From Saccharibacillus qingshengii (GTDB lineage Bacteria; Bacillota; Bacilli; Paenibacillales; Paenibacillaceae), in NCBI RefSeq assembly GCF_013185195.1, contig NZ_JAAZWC010000001.1, forward strand, positions 124,001-188,000: 64,000 bases of DNA, given 5' to 3'. The notes beneath the pieces are model-generated. The model ran no database searches. It saw only the letters and a program-made list of their open reading frames with translations, and was not told the DNA's origin. Below are positions 50,082 to 59,229 of this stretch, in pieces. Both the position numbers and the translations under genes were made by a program. How positions within the stretch are numbered: the stretch's first letter is position 1; the number at the start of each line of letters is the position of its first letter.

Positions 50082-51313
50082 AGGCCCGAGCCTTCTTCCA
50101 TACCCGGCAGCAGCACGTCCACCGGGTCTCCGGCTTTGAATCCGCGCGTTCCGCCCGGCAGGACAAGCAGCGCATTGCCGCGTCCGATCGACGAGACGGC
50201 GTTCGACTTGTTGAATCCGGCGGGATACACGGTTTGTCCGTCGTAGACGGCACGAACGAAGCGCATAAACGGATTCGGCTTGGCAAAATCTTCGCCGAGC
50301 ACCGCCCGGGTGTGCAGCGGATAGATCCGCTGAGCCCCCATCATGCGCAGCAGAGCGGGCCGGGCGAACAGCTCGAAACCGGTATAGCAGGCCGACGGAT
50401 TGCCCGACAGGCCGAACAAAAACTGCTTCCCGGCGGCGGCCACCGTCGTGACGCTGCCCGGACGCATGGCGACTTTGTTGAACAGCACTTTCGCGCCAAG
50501 CGACTCATACACGGCAGGCAGCAGGTCGAAATCGCCGACCGATACGCCGCCTGTCGTAATCAGGCAGTCGCATTCGCCGAGCGCTCTGCGCACCGTCTCG
50601 AGCAGATCTTCGAGGCGGTCGGCGGACGCGGCATACATCCGGCAGGGAACGCCCATCCGTTTGAGCTGGGCGGCAATCATGGGACCGTTGCTGTTGCGGA
50701 TCCTGCCCGGTTCGAGCGGGGCGCCGGCTTCCAGCAGCTCCGTGCCGGTTGCAAGCACGCCGACAATCGGCAGTCTTGCGACTTCGACCGGTTCATAACC
50801 GAAAGTCGCCAGCAGAGCGACGGTGCCGGGATGGATCAGGCTGCCTGCAGGCAGGATCTCTTCGCCAAGGCGCATGTCTTCGCCGCGAAACGAAATATTC
50901 TCGCCGGATTGGAACGGCTTGCGAAGCGTGAAGGAAGTTCCGCTCTCCTGCGTCTGTTCCAGCATAACGACGGCATCGGCGCCTTCGGGCAGCTGTGCGC
51001 CGGTCATGATGCGTACCGCCTCGTTCGCTCCGATCCGGGCCGAAGATACCGCCCCGGCTCCGATCTGGTCGACGACTTCAAAAGCGATCCGGTTCGTGCC
51101 CGACGCTTCGGCCGAATCTTGGGACCGGATCGCAAAGCCGTCATAAGGCGAGCGATCAAAAGACGGCACATCATGCAGAGCCGTCAGCGGCTGCGCCAGA
51201 ATACGGCCGTATGCGTCTTCAAGCGCTATCCGCTCGCTTCCGAGCGGACGAACTTCCGCCGCTATGCGGGCGATCGCTTCGCTTACGGAAATCGGATTTC
51301 TGAGTTCGACCAT
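50069..51313 (-). CDS. moeA: molybdopterin molybdenumtransferase MoeA
   Basis: The 414-residue protein inserts molybdate into adenylylated molybdopterin. The motifs [60 protein letters not shown] and [17 protein letters not shown] are complete. The start at ATG 51313 follows AAAAGGAGCG. It is the first gene of the six-gene minus-strand operon and is divergent from moaC, only 59 bases apart, so both probably share a control region. Confidence 0.96.
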   Translation of the reverse strand: MVELRNPISVSEAIARIAAEVRPLGSERIALEDAYGRILAQPLTALHDVPSFDRSPYDGFAIRSQDSAEASGTNRIAFEVVDQIGAGAVSSARIGANEAVRIMTGAQLPEGADAVVMLEQTQESGTSFTLRKPFQSGENISFRGEDMRLGEEILPAGSLIHPGTVALLATFGYEPVEVARLPIVGVLATGTELLEAGAPLEPGRIRNSNGPMIAAQLKRMGVPCRMYAASADRLEDLLETVRRALGECDCLITTGGVSVGDFDLLPAVYESLGAKVLFNKVAMRPGSVTTVAAAGKQFLFGLSGNPSACYTGFELFARPALLRMMGAQRIYPLHTRAVLGEDFAKPNPFMRFVRAVYDGQTVYPAGFNKSNAVSSIGRGNALLVLPGGTRGFKAGDPVDVLLPGMEEGSGLWTL

Positions 51314-51372
51314 GCTGGACCGCTCCTTTTCTCGTGCTATACTGGGTTCATCTTCAAAGGATGAAAGGATGG

Positions 51373-51870
51373 ATGATTTTGTCCGAATTCACTCACTTTA
51401 ACGAACAGGGACGTGCGCGTATGGTCGACGTCTCGGAGAAGAACGAAACGGTGCGCACCGCCCGCGCGGCGACATCGGTGCGCGTCAACGAAATCATCTA
51501 CCGCCAGATTCAAAGCGGAGGCAGCAAAAAAGGCGATGTGCTCGCCGTAGCCCAGGTCGCGGGAATCATGGCCGCCAAAAATACGGCGCAGATTATTCCG
51601 ATGTGCCATCCGCTTATGCTCAGCGGCATCGACATCGAATTCGAGTGGAAAGTCGATGAAGCGGCGGCTTCCTACGAAGTGTTCCTCTACGCGACCGTTC
51701 GGACCAAAGGGCCTACCGGCGTTGAGATGGAGGCGCTGACCGCGGCGAGCGCGGCGGCGCTCACGATCTACGATATGTGCAAAGCCGCAGGCAAAGACAT
51801 GGTGATCGGCCCGACGATGCTGCTGGAGAAAACCGGAGGGAAATCCGGCGATTACTCCAGGTCGGAATAG
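51373..51870 (+). CDS. moaC: cyclic pyranopterin monophosphate synthase MoaC
   Basis: The enzyme turns the MoaA product into cyclic pyranopterin monophosphate. The core is complete: [61 protein letters not shown] and the final [17 protein letters not shown]. The start is ambiguous. ATG 51373 gives 165 residues, but TTG 51379, six bases after AAAGGATGG, would give the family's usual start, [17 protein letters not shown] -10 box at 51338-51343 serves it. It lies on the opposite strand to all other molybdenum cofactor genes here. Confidence 0.95.
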   Translation: MILSEFTHFNEQGRARMVDVSEKNETVRTARAATSVRVNEIIYRQIQSGGSKKGDVLAVAQVAGIMAAKNTAQIIPMCHPLMLSGIDIEFEWKVDEAAASYEVFLYATVRTKGPTGVEMEALTAASAAALTIYDMCKAAGKDMVIGPTMLLEKTGGKSGDYSRSE

Positions 51871-51889
51871 CTATCCGTTTCGGCAGACG

Positions 51890-51937
51890 GCCGGGTGCGT
51901 GAAGAGAACGTCTTCTTCCCGCTCCCGGCTTTTTTTG
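51890..51937 (+). terminator. terminator of moaC
   Basis: GCCGGG, then GAAGA, pairs with TCTTC and CCCGGC, followed by seven T residues. Confidence 0.85.
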
Positions 51938-52021
51938 CGTGCGGCAGCGCCTTGAGCTTCGATTCGCACAAAACGCCCTGAAGCCGCTGCGAAGATCGCT
52001 GGGCATCGGTTCGAATCCTTC

Positions 52022-52519
52022 TTACCGATGTTTCGTCAATTCGTGCAGGATATGCCGGATCTCGGGCAGAATGATCCGGTTCATGCCCAAGGTGACGGCA
52101 CCGGTCGATCCGGGCAGAACGAAGATCGCTTTCTCGCCCGACGTACCGGCCGCTGCCCGGCTGAGCACCGCCTTGGTTCCGATATCTTCGGCAAAGCTCA
52201 AATAACGGAACAGTTCGCCGAAGCCGTCGATCTCTTTTTCGAATAAAGGGCGGACGGCTTCGAGCGTTACGTCCCGGCGTGCAATTCCCGTGCCTCCGGT
52301 CGTGAGGATGGCATCGATCCCCGGCTTGAGCAGCCAGCCCGCGACAATCGAATGAATCGCTTCCGCATCGTCGGTGCACAGCGTATACTCGGCAATCCCG
52401 AGCCCCGCTCCGGCAGCCAATTCCAGAATGCGCTGTCCGCTTTTGTCCGTCTCTTTCGTTCGCGTGTCGCTGACGGTGAGCACCGCCAAGCGAATGGCCG
52501 GTCCGAATCCTTCGTGCAA
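52022..52519 (-). CDS. moaB: molybdenum cofactor biosynthesis protein MoaB/MogA
   Basis: This molybdopterin adenylyltransferase-type protein prepares molybdopterin for metal insertion by MoeA. The motifs AVLTVSDTRTKETDKSG, LTTGGTGIARRDVT, GFGELFRYLSF and FVLPGSTGAVTLGM, and the C-terminus HILHELTKHR, match MoaB of Bacillus and Staphylococcus. I choose TTG 52519 (AAAGGGG upstream; 165 residues, the family length). Longer in-frame starts (GTG 52570 or 52630) run into the moeB-like gene, which precedes it in the same direction. Confidence 0.9.
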   Translation of the reverse strand: MHEGFGPAIRLAVLTVSDTRTKETDKSGQRILELAAGAGLGIAEYTLCTDDAEAIHSIVAGWLLKPGIDAILTTGGTGIARRDVTLEAVRPLFEKEIDGFGELFRYLSFAEDIGTKAVLSRAAAGTSGEKAIFVLPGSTGAVTLGMNRIILPEIRHILHELTKHR

Positions 52520-52574
52520 GACCCTTTCCCCTTTCTCTTTCCAAGCGATTTCTTCTTCTCTTATTCGCACTGCC

Positions 52575-53609
52575 TCAACCGAATACCTTCCGGTGCAGTC
52601 TGCGTCCTTCGTCCACGCTGCCCGTACCATGAATCAGCAGCCGGCCGCTGCCGAACAGAATAAACCGGGCACCCATCGCGTGAAACTGCACGAAATGCGG
52701 GGTGCGCCGAAGATCGCTGCCGAAGCGAAGCGCGACCCGCTCGGCATCGTCCAGTGTCAGCGGCCTGGCCGGATCCGGAAGCACCTGCACGGTGTCGCGT
52801 CCGCAGAGCGCCGCGTAAGCGGGTCTGGCCGCGGAATAGGACAGTGCGGGAAAGCTGGGATCCGGCCCGCAGGACGGACAATCCGCGCGGCGGATCCGGG
52901 AAATCCCCGTATCCATCTGCGTGCCTGTCCAGAGATCGAAATGATGCACTTTGACCCGCAGCGAGTCCCGGCTGCCGCTGAGCCATTTGAGAGCTTCCGC
53001 GCACTGCACGGCGGCGGTCATCTGGACAGCCGGCGCAATAATGCCTGCCGTATCGCACGTATCGTTGGCCGCGGGAAGTACCGGGATCAGGCAGCGGAAG
53101 CATGCGGAGCGTCCGGGTACAAACGGAAAGACCGTACCCGAGCTGCCTACGCAGGCTCCGTAAATCCAGGGAATGCCTGCTTCAAGCGCCGCATCGCCGA
53201 TCAGCAGACGGGTCTCGAAGTTGTCGGTCGCGTCCATGATCAGCGAACATTTCGAAGCCAGTTCGCGGATCAGTGGGATATCGAGATCGTCGAAATGCGT
53301 ATAAAGCGCAAGATCGGAGCGGATCGCCAGCAGTCTTGTCCGAGCGGCTTCCACTTTGGGGACCATCTGCTCGGCATCGCTTTCCGTAAAAAGCTGCTGG
53401 CGCTGCAGGTTGGACCATTCCACATAGTCCCGGTCGACCAGATGCAGCTCGCCTACACCCGCGCGGGTCAGCTGTTCGGCGATAGCCGATCCGAGCGCTC
53501 CGCAGCCGATCACGGCCACGGAGGCATCCGCCAGACGCTGCTGTCCGGTTGTGCCGATCGGAGCAAACCGAATCTGGCGCGAATAGCGTTCTTCGTGTGT
53601 ATGACTCAT
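52575..53609 (-). CDS. ThiF/MoeB/HesA family adenylyltransferase
   Basis: I start at ATG 53609 (MSHTHEERYSRQIRF), eight bases after AGGAGG; 344 residues. This E1-like enzyme adenylates the C-terminal glycine of MoaD (or ThiS). It has the nucleotide-binding GCGALGSAIAEQLTRAGVG, VDRDYVEWSNLQRQ, DATDNFETR and the zinc-binding pairs CFRC and CPSC. The C-terminal 80 residues are an extension rather than a clear rhodanese: no active-site cysteine loop is seen. Its placement between narK and moaB makes a role in MoaD activation more likely than thiamine synthesis. Confidence 0.88.
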   Translation of the reverse strand: MSHTHEERYSRQIRFAPIGTTGQQRLADASVAVIGCGALGSAIAEQLTRAGVGELHLVDRDYVEWSNLQRQQLFTESDAEQMVPKVEAARTRLLAIRSDLALYTHFDDLDIPLIRELASKCSLIMDATDNFETRLLIGDAALEAGIPWIYGACVGSSGTVFPFVPGRSACFRCLIPVLPAANDTCDTAGIIAPAVQMTAAVQCAEALKWLSGSRDSLRVKVHHFDLWTGTQMDTGISRIRRADCPSCGPDPSFPALSYSAARPAYAALCGRDTVQVLPDPARPLTLDDAERVALRFGSDLRRTPHFVQFHAMGARFILFGSGRLLIHGTGSVDEGRRLHRKVFG

Positions 53610-53688
53610 TTGACATGCCTCCTGCATACGAAGCCGCCCGGGATTCCCGGACGGCCTATAGTGGCTTGGCCGGAACGTTCCCCGCCTT

Positions 53689-54894
53689 TTATTTGCGCAT
53701 GGCTTTGGACTGCGCTTGTGTGGCTGTTCTTCCGCCTACCGCATCCAGGTTTCTCTTATCCTGGAAGTACAGCCAGAAGACCAGAACCATACTGACCATC
53801 GCGAACTGGGACAGCAGCATGAAACCGATCGAATACTGACCGGTCAGGCCGTGAATGACGGCCAGCATAATCGGCGGGAAGAAACCGCCCAGACCGCCCA
53901 TCATCGATACGATGCCGTTGGCAATCCCCGCCTGTTTCTGGAAGTAGAACGGAACCAGCTTGAAGATGATCCCGTTGCCGAGTCCCGCGCAGAAAGCGAT
54001 CGCCAGGCAGCCGACCGTATAGGGACCGAGCGACGGCGAGAACGCCAGCAGAATCGCGGCAATCGTGTAGATGGCGAACGTGCCGCCGAGCAGCAGCAGC
54101 GGCTTGAAGCGGTCCGCGAGCCAGCCGCCGATCGGACGGAAGAAGGTCGCGATCGCAATAAATCCTGCGGTTCTCATACCGGCATCGACTTTGTCCAATC
54201 CGAAATTCGACACGAGGAAATTCGGGAGATAGACGGTGAAGGCTACGAACGAACCGAAAGTAATGAAGTAGAACAGCGAGATCAACCAGAGCTTTTCATT
54301 TTTGTAGATGCCTTTGATCTGCTCGACGATCGGCGTTTTGACTTTCACTTCTTTGCGGTCGCCCAGCAGGAAGTTCAAGACGATGAACAGCAGCAGCAGG
54401 GCCAGATACCATTTGATAGCGGCCTGCCAGCCGATCTGCGTCGCAAGTACCGGAGCCGCGAACGTGCTGATGGCCGTGCCGATATTGCCCATACCGTACA
54501 TCCCGTTGACGAAGCCGTGTTTGGCCGTAGGATAATACTTGGGCAGCGAGGTGACGCCTACCGAGAATACGGCTCCGCCGACCCCGAGGAACAGACCGCC
54601 GATAATCAGCGCGGTCATCGATTGGGCTACGCTGATATAATACACGGGAAACAGCAGAAGCACAAAACTGAACAGGAATACGAGACGCGCACCGATGATG
54701 TTGGCGTAGTACCCGAGCGGGATGCGCAGAATCGAACCCAGCACGACCGGAATCGCCGTTACGATCGCCAGACGGTCTGCCGGAATCGCGATATCTTCCT
54801 TGATGAACGGCATCAGCGAAGAGATAATCACCCAGACCATGAACCCGACCGTCAAATTCAGCGTTTGGAGCGGGAGCTGCATTTTTTTGATCAT
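53689..54894 (-). CDS. narK: nitrate/nitrite transporter NarK, MFS family
   Basis: The 401-residue, 12-helix major facilitator protein imports nitrate and/or exports nitrite. Start ATG 54894 follows AAAAGGTGAG; an upstream GTG lies inside that site. Family motifs are GFMVWVIISSLMPFIKEDI, RIPLGYYANIIGAR, the first nitrate signature GLFLGVGGAVFSVGVTSLPKYYP, and GLGNGIIFKLVPFYFQKQAGIANGIVSMMGGLGGFFPP with the second signature. Two NreC-type boxes and a TACAAT -10 lie upstream. It serves the nitrate reductase encoded at 57980-64000. Confidence 0.95.
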   Translation of the reverse strand: MIKKMQLPLQTLNLTVGFMVWVIISSLMPFIKEDIAIPADRLAIVTAIPVVLGSILRIPLGYYANIIGARLVFLFSFVLLLFPVYYISVAQSMTALIIGGLFLGVGGAVFSVGVTSLPKYYPTAKHGFVNGMYGMGNIGTAISTFAAPVLATQIGWQAAIKWYLALLLLFIVLNFLLGDRKEVKVKTPIVEQIKGIYKNEKLWLISLFYFITFGSFVAFTVYLPNFLVSNFGLDKVDAGMRTAGFIAIATFFRPIGGWLADRFKPLLLLGGTFAIYTIAAILLAFSPSLGPYTVGCLAIAFCAGLGNGIIFKLVPFYFQKQAGIANGIVSMMGGLGGFFPPIMLAVIHGLTGQYSIGFMLLSQFAMVSMVLVFWLYFQDKRNLDAVGGRTATQAQSKAMRK

Positions 54895-54980
54895 TACACT
54901 CACCTTTTCGACAGTTATTCGCCCGGTTCGAGAAGCGGGAGTAGCGAAGACGCGTTTCTCCGAACCGGTTCACTGTCCCC

Positions 54981-55045
54981 ATTGTATCGACCGCTCTGCC
55001 GACGGCATATAGGGGGAACCCCTTTCCCCGAGAGGGTAAACCCTA
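54981..55045 (-). promoter_or_regulatory. narK promoter with two NreC-type boxes
   Basis: On the minus strand, TACAAT (54986-54981) has no good -35 box. Two inverted repeats lie upstream: AGGGGGAACCCCT (55011-55023) and GAGGGTAAACCCTA (55032-55045). Both resemble the NreC site described in staphylococci (TAGGG-N4-CCCTA). This suits activation of narK by the NreC protein encoded next door under anaerobiosis and nitrate. Confidence 0.65.
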
Positions 55046-55094
55046 AAAAAGAACCCTCCCGCAAAACGCCCTACCGCAAAACCTTCACAAATGC

Positions 55095-55146
55095 AAAAAC
55101 GACCCCGGATCCCGCTGGCGGCGGGACTTGGAAGTCGTTTTTTTGT
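55095..55146 (-). terminator. terminator after the hemerythrin-like gene
   Basis: AAAACGAC and GTCGTTTT form the outer stem, with CCCGC/GCGGG inside. A T run follows on the minus strand. It separates the nar-nre transcription unit from narK. Confidence 0.7.
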
Positions 55147-55159
55147 CATATTCCGATAC

Positions 55160-55672
55160 TTAGACGATCATCGTATTCATTCTTTCGTACAAACCCAGCA
55201 TTTGCTTGGGCAGGATCCGGGCTTCCGCTATCGGAAACAGGACCGATTCTTCTTTGACGCGGTTCACGGTGAGTACTTCGAACGCTTCACCCGCATCGCG
55301 CGCCGCGGCTCGGATCTCGTCCAGCAAGAGCAGATCGGGATTCCCCTCCGTCCGGTGCATGAAATGATCGAGATAAGCTTCGATTTCCCGGTGTTCTTCC
55401 TGAATGCCGACCAGCGGTCCCTGCTCAAAACCTATGTATCCGCCGAGTACGGGGAAAAAGTGTTCTTCTTCTTTGTCGGTATGCTTTTTGAGAGGAATCC
55501 GGAAGCGTTCGAGCCGTTCGCGCAGCGTGCCGAGCAGGACGCGGGCGGTATGGAGGTCTTCTTCTTCCTCCAGACGAAGCACGATCGGATGCCATTCCTC
55601 CGCCAGATAAGCCAGGTAACGGTGCTCGTTCTCCAGCAGACGTATCGCCGGTTTTTCGAATGTCAGTTCCAT
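55160..55672 (-). CDS. hemerythrin HHE domain protein
   Basis: The 170-residue four-helix protein has iron-ligand candidates in NEHRYL (H17), KHTDKEEEHFFP (two His and Glu) and QEEHREIE. The fifth region (VKEESVLFP) keeps Glu but has no His at the usual place. Such proteins bind O2 or NO at a di-iron site or help repair iron centres (RIC/ScdA-like). The gene starts 17 bases after nreC in the same direction and ends with a terminator, so it belongs to the nar-nre unit. Protection of nitrate respiration against NO or oxygen is an inference. Confidence 0.85.
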   Translation of the reverse strand: MELTFEKPAIRLLENEHRYLAYLAEEWHPIVLRLEEEEDLHTARVLLGTLRERLERFRIPLKKHTDKEEEHFFPVLGGYIGFEQGPLVGIQEEHREIEAYLDHFMHRTEGNPDLLLLDEIRAAARDAGEAFEVLTVNRVKEESVLFPIAEARILPKQMLGLYERMNTMIV

Positions 55673-55689
55673 CGCGAAGTTCCTTTCCG

Positions 55690-56337
55690 TCAGAACTCCA
55701 GCAGCTTTTTGCGCATGGCATATTCGACCAGTTCCGGCCGGTTTTTGAGCTGGAGTTTTTCCATGATTTTGGCTTTGTGGGCTTCGACCGTTTTGACCGA
55801 AATGAACAGCTTCTCCGCCACTTCCTTGTTGCCGTAGCCTTTGGCGATCAGCGGCAGAATCTCCAGTTCCCGCTTGGACAGCAGTTCGAACGGATCTTCG
55901 GAACTGCCGGACTTGTCGTTCTTGATAAATTCCCGAACGAGCGAAGTGGCCATTTTGGGATGGATATAGGTGCCTCCCGCATAAACGGTCCGGATCGCCA
56001 GCAGCAGCTCTTCGTCGGGAGCGTTTTTGAGCACGTAGCCCGAAGCGCCGCTTTTTAAAATATGGAACAAATACTCCTCGTCGTCGTGCATGGTCAATAT
56101 AAGGATTTTGGTGTCCGGATAGTCTTCCTTAATCTTGCCGGTCGCGATCAATCCGCTTTCTCCCGGCGGCATGCTGAGATCCATAACGAGGATATCCGGC
56201 CGGTTCTTGGCGACTGCGGCGTACGCTTCGATGCCGTCCGCCGCCGTTCCGATCACTTCCATATCCGGCTGAAAATTAAGGATCATCGAGAAGCCGCTGC
56301 GCACGATGGCGTGATCGTCCGCAATTACGATTTTCAT
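55690..56337 (-). CDS. nreC: nitrate/oxygen response regulator NreC
   Basis: The 215-residue NarL-type response regulator has receiver-domain residues D7/D8, phospho-acceptor D53 ([12 protein letters not shown]), a Thr/Lys switch and a LuxR-type helix-turn-helix ([43 protein letters not shown]). It is phosphorylated by NreB when oxygen is absent and activates nar and narK promoters. It is encoded six bases after nreB. Two matching binding boxes lie before narK at 55011-55045. Confidence 0.95.
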   Translation of the reverse strand: MKIVIADDHAIVRSGFSMILNFQPDMEVIGTAADGIEAYAAVAKNRPDILVMDLSMPPGESGLIATGKIKEDYPDTKILILTMHDDEEYLFHILKSGASGYVLKNAPDEELLLAIRTVYAGGTYIHPKMATSLVREFIKNDKSGSSEDPFELLSKRELEILPLIAKGYGNKEVAEKLFISVKTVEAHKAKIMEKLQLKNRPELVEYAMRKKLLEF

Positions 56338-56343
56338 CCGCGA

Positions 56344-57414
56344 TTACTCCTTTACAAGAAATTCCGCGATCGGAATCTGCAGGAGTACCCGCGTTCCGAT
56401 TCCCGGTTCCGACAGCACGCTCAGCGTCCCCCCGGCAAGCTCCGCCCGTTCGCGCATCCCGTACAGGCCAAGCCCCGTCCCGACCGGATCGGAACCGGCC
56501 TCGAAGCCCGCTCCCTGATCTTCGATTTCGAGCCGGAGCATCCCGTCCCTCTCGAACAGATGCACGCTGACGGTATCAACCTGTGCGTACTTGAGCGCAT
56601 TCAGCACCGCTTCCTGACAGATGCGGTAAGCGACCGTCTCGACATTGCTCGGGTAGCGTTTGCGCGCCAATCCGGATACGAACTCGACAACGAGGCCGTA
56701 GCTCTGCTCCACCCGTTTGAAATGCGAGCGGAAAGCCGCTTCCAGACCGAAATCGTCGAGGGCGGCCGGCCGCAGATCGACGGACATGTTCCGGATCTCG
56801 TCCAGCAGGCGCGTCATCGAAGCTTCGGTCTGCTTGACCTTTTTGAGCACGGTTTCGTCGTTCGTCATATATTTGAGTACCCGCAGATCGACGACCGCGC
56901 TCATCAGCTCCTGGGCTACGCTGTCGTGCAGCTCCCGCGAGAGCCGTTTGCGCTCGTTCTCCTGGGCCTCGAGCACATGCCGCGTCATGGTGTTCTGGTA
57001 CAGGCGTTCCTGAATCCGCAGCTGCGGCGTCAGGTCCCGAAGCATGAAGACGCGGGTCCCCTGCTCGGAATCGACCGTATGGAAAGAACCCGCATAAGGC
57101 ACAACGCCTTTGCCTTTCGTTTCCAGATAAACCTGGAACGACGTGTGTTCTTCCGCTTCGGGCATCTTCATGTAACAGTCCAGGCAAGTCTGCTGCTCCG
57201 TGTCGCTCGTATAACCGCGGCAGGTACCGCACAGCGCATTCTCGCTGCCTTCGTACAAGTTGATCAGCACATCTGCGGAGAGAATCTCCTCGGCCGCCGG
57301 ATTCATGGCCAGTGCACGTCCCGTCTTGTCAAAAAAGAAAATCGCTTCCTTGCTGTTCTCGAACAGCTTCATCATCAGCGGGCTCATGGTGCCGATCTCG
57401 GGAGGAGGCGTCAT
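56344..57414 (-). CDS. nreB: oxygen-sensing histidine kinase NreB
   Basis: The 356-residue soluble kinase starts at ATG 57414 (MTPPPEIG), overlapping the nreA stop by four bases; the longer open frame upstream is a shadow over nreA. The N-terminal PAS domain has the four cluster cysteines C62, C65, C77 and C80. Their spacing (CxxC, 11 residues, CxxC) is the same as in Staphylococcus carnosus NreB. The cysteines hold an oxygen-labile [4Fe-4S] cluster. The HisKA_3 domain has the phospho-acceptor in RELHDSVAQEL; the ATPase domain has YRICQEAVLNALKYA and GTGLGLYGMRERA. It signals to NreC. Confidence 0.95.
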   Translation of the reverse strand: MTPPPEIGTMSPLMMKLFENSKEAIFFFDKTGRALAMNPAAEEILSADVLINLYEGSENALCGTCRGYTSDTEQQTCLDCYMKMPEAEEHTSFQVYLETKGKGVVPYAGSFHTVDSEQGTRVFMLRDLTPQLRIQERLYQNTMTRHVLEAQENERKRLSRELHDSVAQELMSAVVDLRVLKYMTNDETVLKKVKQTEASMTRLLDEIRNMSVDLRPAALDDFGLEAAFRSHFKRVEQSYGLVVEFVSGLARKRYPSNVETVAYRICQEAVLNALKYAQVDTVSVHLFERDGMLRLEIEDQGAGFEAGSDPVGTGLGLYGMRERAELAGGTLSVLSEPGIGTRVLLQIPIAEFLVKE

Positions 57415-57875
57415 TGGGAAGCCACCTCCCTGCCGTCCAATTCGCCGATCCCCGATTGGGCCGTCTGCTTCAAAGCCTGCATCAGCTCGGGAGTCATGGC
57501 GTGTTCCTGACGGAAACCGCCCAGCAGAACGCCGGCAACGCGGGCATCGTTCCACAAAGGAACCGCGCCCAGGCTCTCCAACTGTTCGGATTGGATAATC
57601 GGATAATTGAACAAACTGCTCGCTCTCACATAGTCGCGAACCGAAGGGATAAAGACCGGTTTGCCGGTTCGGAATACGATTCCCGCAATGCCTTTTCCGG
57701 ATTTGAGCACGATACGGCGAAAACGTTCGTTGCGGTTCCCGGCCGCATATTTCCAGCGGATGACATACTGCTGTTCGGCCGGTTCGACAAGAGCCAGCGC
57801 AAGAAAATCGTAGCCGAACGTCTGGCGGATCGCGTCGAGTTCCCGTTGGTAATCTGCGTAAAGTTCCATCATCAT
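57411..57875 (-). CDS. nreA: nitrate receptor NreA (GAF domain)
   Basis: The 154-residue GAF domain protein binds nitrate and restrains NreB in its absence. The start lies in a triple ATG at 57875/57872/57869 behind GGGAG; the longer open frame overlaps narI and is not used. The domain reads YDFLALALVEPAEQQYVIRWKYAAGN, then LKSGKGIAGIVFRTGKPVFIPS, then SLGAVPLWNDARVAGVLLGG. It lies 104 bases after narI and overlaps nreB by four bases, giving the usual nreABC order. Confidence 0.93.
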   Translation of the reverse strand: MMMELYADYQRELDAIRQTFGYDFLALALVEPAEQQYVIRWKYAAGNRNERFRRIVLKSGKGIAGIVFRTGKPVFIPSVRDYVRASSLFNYPIIQSEQLESLGAVPLWNDARVAGVLLGGFRQEHAMTPELMQALKQTAQSGIGELDGREVASQ

Positions 57876-57979
57876 GCATCTCCCAGCGAAAGCGGATAGG
57901 GGGCTGTGCCCGCCTGTCCGCGTTTCTTGGCCGCGCTGCGCATCCCGGATTCGAGCGTTCAAGCGAACCGGACAAGAAA

Positions 57980-58666
57980 CTAATTGGATTTGTGTCTTCT
58001 GTAAAGGATATAACTTCTTCCGACATAATTCAACGGAACGCTCCATACGTGGACGAGGCGGCTGAACGGCCAAAAGGCGAAGATGGCAAAGCCCGTAAGG
58101 GCATGGATCTTGAACGACATCGGGACATTATGCATGAGGGAAGCATCCGGGCGCAGCGTAAACAATCCGCGGAACCAGACCGAAATGGACTCGCGGTAAT
58201 CGAATTCGGGCTGTACCGCGTTGGTAAACAGCGTGGCATACATGCCCATGAATACGATAAACAGCAGCAGCACGTTGACGATCAGATCGGATGCGGAGCT
58301 GAGGCGCCGGACGTTCCGGATCGTAAAGCGGCGGGAAGTCAGCAGCAGCATGCCGATCAGCGTCATCGCACCGAAGATGCCTCCGATATAGACTGCTCCG
58401 ATATGGTAGATGTGTTCGCTGACTCCCATCGCGGCCATCCACGATTTCGGGATAAGCAGGCCCGACAGATGACCGAAAATAACCGGAATAATGCCGAGGT
58501 GGAACAGCAGACTGCCGAACATCAGCTGCTTTTTCTCGATAAATTCGCTCGATTTGGCCGTCCAGTTAAACTGGTCATGCCGATAGCGGAAAATGTGGCC
58601 GACCACAAAGATCATCAGGCAGGCGTATGGGAAGATCACCCACAGAAATTGATCGAACATATTCAT
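57980..58666 (-). CDS. narI: respiratory nitrate reductase gamma subunit NarI
   Basis: The 228-residue membrane cytochrome b passes electrons from menaquinol to NarH. Five membrane helices are visible. The haem ligands can be read as H56 and H66 (LFHLGIIPVIFGHL) and H188 and H206 (FKIHAL, RLVHVW), at nearly the same positions as in E. coli NarI. It overlaps narJ by four bases and is the last structural gene of the narGHJI operon. Confidence 0.96.
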   Translation of the reverse strand: MNMFDQFLWVIFPYACLMIFVVGHIFRYRHDQFNWTAKSSEFIEKKQLMFGSLLFHLGIIPVIFGHLSGLLIPKSWMAAMGVSEHIYHIGAVYIGGIFGAMTLIGMLLLTSRRFTIRNVRRLSSASDLIVNVLLLFIVFMGMYATLFTNAVQPEFDYRESISVWFRGLFTLRPDASLMHNVPMSFKIHALTGFAIFAFWPFSRLVHVWSVPLNYVGRSYILYRRHKSN

Positions 58667-59229
58667 GGATTCACGGTCTCCTGTTCTAGGCAGGCTTTCA
58701 AAGTCCGGCGGAGCCCCTGCACCAGATGGCGGTAAGGGCTGTCCAGCTTCTCAAGCGCGGCAAGCAAATGATACGTCCCGTCTTCGAGCACTCCGAAGAT
58801 CAGCCGGAAGTTTTCGGGCGCTTTGCGCTCTTTCATCCATTCCGCGGCATACAGAAATTCGCAGATGAGCGGCAGATAATCCGGCAGTTCGCCTTCAGGC
58901 ATCTCCAGACCGAACATTTCGTACAGGATTTTGAGCCGCAGCAGCATTTGTCCGCGTTCTTTGGCATCTTCGAACTTGAAATAGGTCATATACAGGGCGC
59001 AGTCTTTTTGAAAATCGAACGTTTCCGTATACTGCTCCTGAATCTCGTCCAGACTCAGCTCCTGCATACGATTCCAGTAAGCATGCGCATCCGCGTAAGC
59101 CGGGTGCGCAGCTTCGAACGACTCTTCCAGAAAAGCCGGATGGAAATCCAGCTTTTGCGGATACATGAGCTGACTGGCAAAAAATCCGAAAGAAGTCTTG
59201 TAATCGTACAGCTTCGTTACGTCAATCAC
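58663..59229 (-). CDS. narJ: nitrate reductase assembly chaperone NarJ
   Basis: This 188-residue helical chaperone of the NarJ/TorD family helps molybdenum cofactor insertion into NarG and membrane docking of NarGH. Typical features are FASQLMYPQK, the acidic segment LDEIQEQYTETFDFQKDCALYMTYF, and GELPDYLPLICEFLYAA. It overlaps narH by eight bases and narI by four, so translation is coupled. It is not a subunit of the final enzyme. Confidence 0.95.
   Translation of the reverse strand: MIDVTKLYDYKTSFGFFASQLMYPQKLDFHPAFLEESFEAAHPAYADAHAYWNRMQELSLDEIQEQYTETFDFQKDCALYMTYFKFEDAKERGQMLLRLKILYEMFGLEMPEGELPDYLPLICEFLYAAEWMKERKAPENFRLIFGVLEDGTYHLLAALEKLDSPYRHLVQGLRRTLKACLEQETVNP

Noticed and set aside
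53716..55257. 513-codon plus-strand open frame
   Set aside because: It is antisense to narK, with Gln/Arg/Asp-rich low-quality protein sequence; the minus strand encodes an unmistakable transporter.
57415..58026. N-terminal extension of NreB by 204 residues
   Set aside because: The sequence before MTPPPEIG is an out-of-frame reading of nreA and narI; the ATG at 57414 overlaps the nreA stop as expected.
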